Positions 61,117-64,000 of a stretch of DNA of 64,000 bases are shown piece after piece. Made by a program: the position numbers and the translations under genes. Source of the stretch: Roseivirga sp. E12 (lineage in GTDB: Bacteria; Bacteroidota; Bacteroidia; Cytophagales; Cyclobacteriaceae); the NCBI RefSeq assembly GCF_017592825.1, contig NZ_JAGFMD010000009.1:1-64000 (forward strand). Direction: 5' to 3'. A model generated the notes under the pieces. The model saw only the letters and a list, made by a program, of their open reading frames with translations, was not told the origin of the DNA and did not search any database. Position 1 is the first letter of the stretch, and each line of letters begins with the position of its first letter.

Positions 61117-61533
61117 CTAGTCTATGTCTGTGACCAAAACACGCTCAAACATACTTGAATAAGTAGCCAGAAGATTTAGGTGGATGCTATCTTGTTGATA
61201 AGCATCGTGAGTAGCTAAGTCTTTCATGAGCACAACGAGCGCATAATCGTAGCTCTTCTCAAGGTTCGGCCTATCCGTTGCTGCCGGAGTTCCATCATAA
61301 ACTTTTAAAACTCCTTGAATCTCTCTCAGACCCATGCTTGCCCTCGCAAAGTCTCGTATTTGCGCATCAGTAACACCTTCCTTGAACCAAAAATAAACGG
61401 TGTGTATAAAAGGAGGTTCAACACTTAACTCGGGAGAATCAGTGTTCTCGCCTGTTTTAATCTTAATATCAGAATGACAAGCCGTGAATGCTAGTATTAG
61501 TAATGCAAAGCAAACTTTGGTCATTCTCATCAT
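61117..61533 (-). CDS. Dabb (stress-responsive alpha-beta barrel) lipoprotein
   Basis: This 138-residue lipoprotein has a signal peptide with lipobox FTAC (Cys19). A Dabb-type ferredoxin-like domain follows: HTVYFWFKEGVTDAQIRDF at about 44-62 and YDYALVVLMKDLATHDAYQQ at about 96-115. Dabb domains are small and usually dimeric, with roles in stress response. Here the domain is exported. The gene follows def after three bases, and the four genes from the hemerythrin gene to this one lie in one minus-strand run. Function is unknown. Confidence 0.85.
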   Translation of the reverse strand: MMRMTKVCFALLILAFTACHSDIKIKTGENTDSPELSVEPPFIHTVYFWFKEGVTDAQIRDFARASMGLREIQGVLKVYDGTPAATDRPNLEKSYDYALVVLMKDLATHDAYQQDSIHLNLLATYSSMFERVLVTDID

Positions 61534-61536
61534 TTA

Positions 61537-62097
61537 TTACCGTTTAATGGGAAACTTCATTCTGTACTTGACACTGACATTACCTTTGGAGATTCCAACC
61601 AATTTAGATCTCAGCATTTGCTTCTTCAACCCTTTGACGTAATCAGTAAATAATACACCTTCTAAGTGGTCATACTCATGCTGAATTACCCTAGCCGTAA
61701 GGCCATCGAACTCTTCCTCATGCTCATTCCAAAGTTCATCATAGTAGTGAATGGTTAACTTTTCAGGGCGCAGAATTTCGGCATGAACATCCGGAATACT
61801 CAGGCACCCTTCTTCAAATGACCACTCATTGCCATACTCATCAAGGATTTCAGGATTAATAAAAGCACGCTTCACACCTTTAGCTGCCTCTTCTTCCTCT
61901 CCCATTTGGGTAGAGTCGATGATGAAAATTCTATGAGACATCCCAATTTGAGGAGCCGCCAAGCCAACCCCATTGGCATTGTACATTGTCTCGTACATGC
62001 TTTCAACCAGAGCGGTCAAATCTTGTGAATCTTGTGGGTAGTCTTCTGCTTCTTGCCTTAATACGTTATCCCCGTAGGCAACAATTGGATAAATCAT
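61537..62097 (-). CDS. def: Peptide deformylase
   Basis: This 186-residue metalloenzyme removes the formyl group from the initiator methionine of new proteins. All three signature motifs are present: GVGLAAPQIG (43-52), EEGCLSIP with metal ligand C98, and QHEYDHLEG with H140, E141 and H144. It is full length. It follows ruvX after three bases on the same strand and precedes the Dabb lipoprotein. Confidence 0.97.
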   Translation of the reverse strand: MIYPIVAYGDNVLRQEAEDYPQDSQDLTALVESMYETMYNANGVGLAAPQIGMSHRIFIIDSTQMGEEEEAAKGVKRAFINPEILDEYGNEWSFEEGCLSIPDVHAEILRPEKLTIHYYDELWNEHEEEFDGLTARVIQHEYDHLEGVLFTDYVKGLKKQMLRSKLVGISKGNVSVKYRMKFPIKR

Positions 62098-62100
62098 ATG

Positions 62101-62511
62101 CTATTTGCTTTCCAGAAAAGATTGAAGAATAATGGTGGCACTCACCTTGTCAATATTACCCTTTTCTCTTCTGTCCTTCTTTTTTACACCGCCAGCGATC
62201 ATAGCATCCAATGCCATTTTCGAAGTGTATCTTTCGTCATGCAAATAAACGGGTTTTTCAGGAAAATTCTTTTTTAATAGCCTGTGAAATTGTTTCACCA
62301 GTGGTGTTGCATTAGTAGGAGTCCCGTCAAGTTTCTTCGGCATGCCCAGGACGAAAGATTCTATGCCTTCGCTAGTATCATAAGCCTTTAGATAGGCAAT
62401 TACATCTTTGGAATGTATAGTATCCAAAGCTGAAGCAATAATTTGCAAAGGATCGGTAACCGCAAGACCTACTCTTTTAGTGCCATAGTCTATGGCAAGG
62501 ATTCTACCCAT
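62101..62511 (-). CDS. ruvX: Putative pre-16S rRNA nuclease/Holliday junction resolvase YqgF
   Basis: This 136-residue RNase H-fold nuclease has catalytic acidic residues in ILAIDYGTKRVGLAV (D8), LHDERYTSK (about 91-99) and DKVSATIILQSFL near the end. The family trims 16S rRNA precursors and was earlier proposed as a Holliday junction resolvase. Its ATG overlaps the stop of the hemerythrin gene by one base. The next gene is def. Confidence 0.93.
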   Translation of the reverse strand: MGRILAIDYGTKRVGLAVTDPLQIIASALDTIHSKDVIAYLKAYDTSEGIESFVLGMPKKLDGTPTNATPLVKQFHRLLKKNFPEKPVYLHDERYTSKMALDAMIAGGVKKKDRREKGNIDKVSATIILQSFLESK

Positions 62512-63263
62512 TAATTCAATTTCGACAAATCGTAAAACTTAAGCTTAGCCAAACGTTCCAATTGCATGGCCTTGGGGAAGAGAATCTCGTTTTCAATTTT
62601 CGCGTGAATTAACAAGTCTCTCTCAAAACGTTGTAGTTCTGTATAAAGTACCTTGATGTGGAGATCTGCTTCTTCGCAGTATTGATAATCATTTGTGAAC
62701 TTTCTAAAACCGTCCATTTCATTTTCATGCACCTCATGTTCCATCGCAAATTCTTGAAGCGAAAATGATTCCATCATATAGTAAGTCTCGGAAGAAGGTT
62801 TTTCATCATTCAGAAAACGATTTAGTCTTCCTACATAAGCAAACATGGTGTCTTCTTCTTCATGGATGTGATGAATGAAGTCTTCGACAAACATGGGAAA
62901 GATAGACTTGAGGTCTGTAGACAGTGATTTATAGCGGAAATTAACCTCTTCGACACCGTCAATCAATTGACCTATATAAGGAAGTCTCTTCTTGATAAAG
63001 AGGTAATGCGCATGCTTTAAGTATTCGACTACAAGCTCTGCGGGATAAGCTTTTAGTTGCTTTTGAGTAGATTCTTTTTCATCGATCACTAGTTCAAGGC
63101 TGCTAATTAAGGAGTCTGGATTAATACCCAGTTTTGAACAAACCTCTTCTAGTGTCTCCAACTTGTAATCGTAGAATTTGACTCCGAAATAGTAAAGCAC
63201 AGACGCTCTAATATGATTTTCAGACACAAGGTCGGTGATGGTTCGCTTGAGTATTTTTTCCAT
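62511..63263 (-). CDS. Hemerythrin-domain protein with Cys-poor DUF542-like head
   Basis: This 250-residue protein resembles the RIC/YtfE family that repairs iron-sulfur centres under nitrosative or oxidative stress. Residues 8-50 align with DUF542 (ITDLVSENHIRASVLYYFGV, LETLEEVCSKLGIN), but the usual CC pair is replaced by FYDYK. A four-helix hemerythrin-like domain follows with iron-ligand candidates in LKHAHYLF, DFIHHIHEEED, EHEVHENEM and LLIHAKIENEILFP. It probably binds a di-iron centre. The gene leads the ruvX-def run. Confidence 0.85.
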   Translation of the reverse strand: MEKILKRTITDLVSENHIRASVLYYFGVKFYDYKLETLEEVCSKLGINPDSLISSLELVIDEKESTQKQLKAYPAELVVEYLKHAHYLFIKKRLPYIGQLIDGVEEVNFRYKSLSTDLKSIFPMFVEDFIHHIHEEEDTMFAYVGRLNRFLNDEKPSSETYYMMESFSLQEFAMEHEVHENEMDGFRKFTNDYQYCEEADLHIKVLYTELQRFERDLLIHAKIENEILFPKAMQLERLAKLKFYDLSKLN

Positions 63264-63429
63264 TTTGTCTACGTGATTAACGAATCTAACGATTTTAGGT
63301 CATAGTTTTCTATGCCAAACGACTAAAAAACTGAACACAAATTAAGACGTTTCGTTACAATCATACTATGACATTTACCCATGTTTTAAGGTCAAATTCA
63401 TATTTTAGTGAATTAATAAAAGGTCAAAA

Positions 63430-64000
63430 GTGAGCGATTACAAAAATTCATCCTACCACATCAAGCTACCTATACTTCTAACCATCGCGGTCATCGTTGG
63501 TATAGTCATAGGTTCTGAATATGCTGAACCCAAAACGGACAGAAAGTATCTGGCTTCGATTCAGAAGTTTAGAGAGCTTCTCGAATATATTGAAAACGAT
63601 TATGTCGACTCGGTAGATACTGAATCTCTTATCGAGGAGTCGATCGAAAACATGCTGGACAAGCTCGATCCGCATACCATCTATATTCCCCCTAAGGAAA
63701 GAGAGTTAGCTGCATCGCAATTAAGAGCTACTTATGACGGCATAGGTGTAGAATTCAATTTACTGAGAGATACACTTTACGTTGTCTCTCCTCTACCAGG
63801 CGGACCTTCTGAGGAAGCTGGTATCATTGCGGGTGACAAAATTGTCTCTGTAGACGGTGAAAATATCGCTGGTATAGGAATGAATAATCGAAGGGTATTC
63901 GATATGCTTCGAGGACCTAGAGGCTCTAAGGTAGAGGTTGGCGTGGTAAGAAAGAACGAATCTGAATTGTTAGCCTTTGAACTGAAACGAGGTGCCATCC
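63430..64000 (+). CDS. S41 family C-terminal processing peptidase (partial)
   Basis: The first 190 residues of a CtpA-like protease run off the end of the window. Visible are an N-terminal membrane anchor (about 13-27, PILLTIAVIVGIVIG), the S41 N-terminal segment (YLASIQKFRELLEYIENDYV; IENMLDKLDPHTIYIPP) and a PDZ domain (about 95-185; GPSEEAGIIAGDKIVSVDG, MLRGPRGSKVEV). The catalytic Ser/Lys lie beyond 64000. The start is GTG at 63430, giving VSDYKNSSYHIKL; no ATG fits better. It acts in the periplasm on unfolded or tagged C-termini. Confidence 0.88.
   Translation, partial: MSDYKNSSYHIKLPILLTIAVIVGIVIGSEYAEPKTDRKYLASIQKFRELLEYIENDYVDSVDTESLIEESIENMLDKLDPHTIYIPPKERELAASQLRATYDGIGVEFNLLRDTLYVVSPLPGGPSEEAGIIAGDKIVSVDGENIAGIGMNNRRVFDMLRGPRGSKVEVGVVRKNESELLAFELKRGAI

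Noticed and set aside
1-64000. CRISPR arrays, rRNA genes and integrons
   Set aside because: I saw no regular short repeats with spacers, no rRNA sequence and no integrase or attC-like sites.

Overview
The window is a chromosomal segment of a member of the Bacteroidota, most likely a marine member of the Cytophagales close to Roseivirga or Fulvivirga (inference). Supporting signs are a FecI/FecR/STN-TonB receptor operon, a surface protein with a type IX secretion C-terminal domain, DUF5916 and DUF6090 families, TAnnTTTG-type promoter boxes, weak Shine-Dalgarno signals and moderate GC. No rRNA, CRISPR array, transposase or phage genes were seen. The only RNA gene is a tRNA-Val.

Layout. 1-5525: tRNA-Val, then a four-gene signalling operon (ECF sigma factor, FecR, TonB receptor, second FecR). 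5524-11679: murF, an FG-GAP/T9SS surface protein, and an omega-amidase plus aminotransferase pair separated by stem-loop repeats. 11779-25335: nine paralogues of a small one-TM protein family (DUF6090-like). Seven sit in one translationally coupled array, interrupted by a VOC lipoprotein and by two micro-ORFs that copy the paralogues' first codons. A TolB-like/TPR protein and a DUF559 nuclease bounded by inverted repeats follow. 25399-30482: AraC regulator, mddA-like methyltransferase and OsmC; a membrane-bound LytTR regulator flanked by two related small exported proteins. 30488-39195: a MocR regulator divergent from a DUF5916 protein and serine hydrolase; the same 23-bp-spaced repeat pair occurs before the downstream DUF885 peptidase, DinB and DJ-1 genes. 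39368-43993: fasciclin lipoprotein, secreted trypsin, a decayed gene, a triple-repeat surface protein and a CREST-type membrane hydrolase.

44082-51732 is an eight-gene operon in which three different enzymes carry a Rieske [2Fe-2S] domain: a glutamate-synthase-like FMN protein, a ferric-reductase-like membrane protein and a TPP-dependent pyruvate oxidase-like enzyme. Malic enzyme and four small membrane or exported proteins lie between them. I read this as an uncharacterised redox module linking malate/pyruvate to a membrane electron carrier (inference).

51839-64000: an exported protein, a DUF427/zinc-ribbon trio, a BlaI/BlaR1-like pair with two matched operators, an AGCS symporter, a PadR-controlled FtsX-type permease with a duplicated 19-bp putative operator, then a Dabb lipoprotein, def, ruvX and a hemerythrin-domain protein on the minus strand, and the start of a C-terminal processing protease that leaves the window.

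Starts: where the longest frame begins with a non-ATG codon or hides a signal peptide, I moved the start to the ATG that gives a normal N-terminus; each case is stated.
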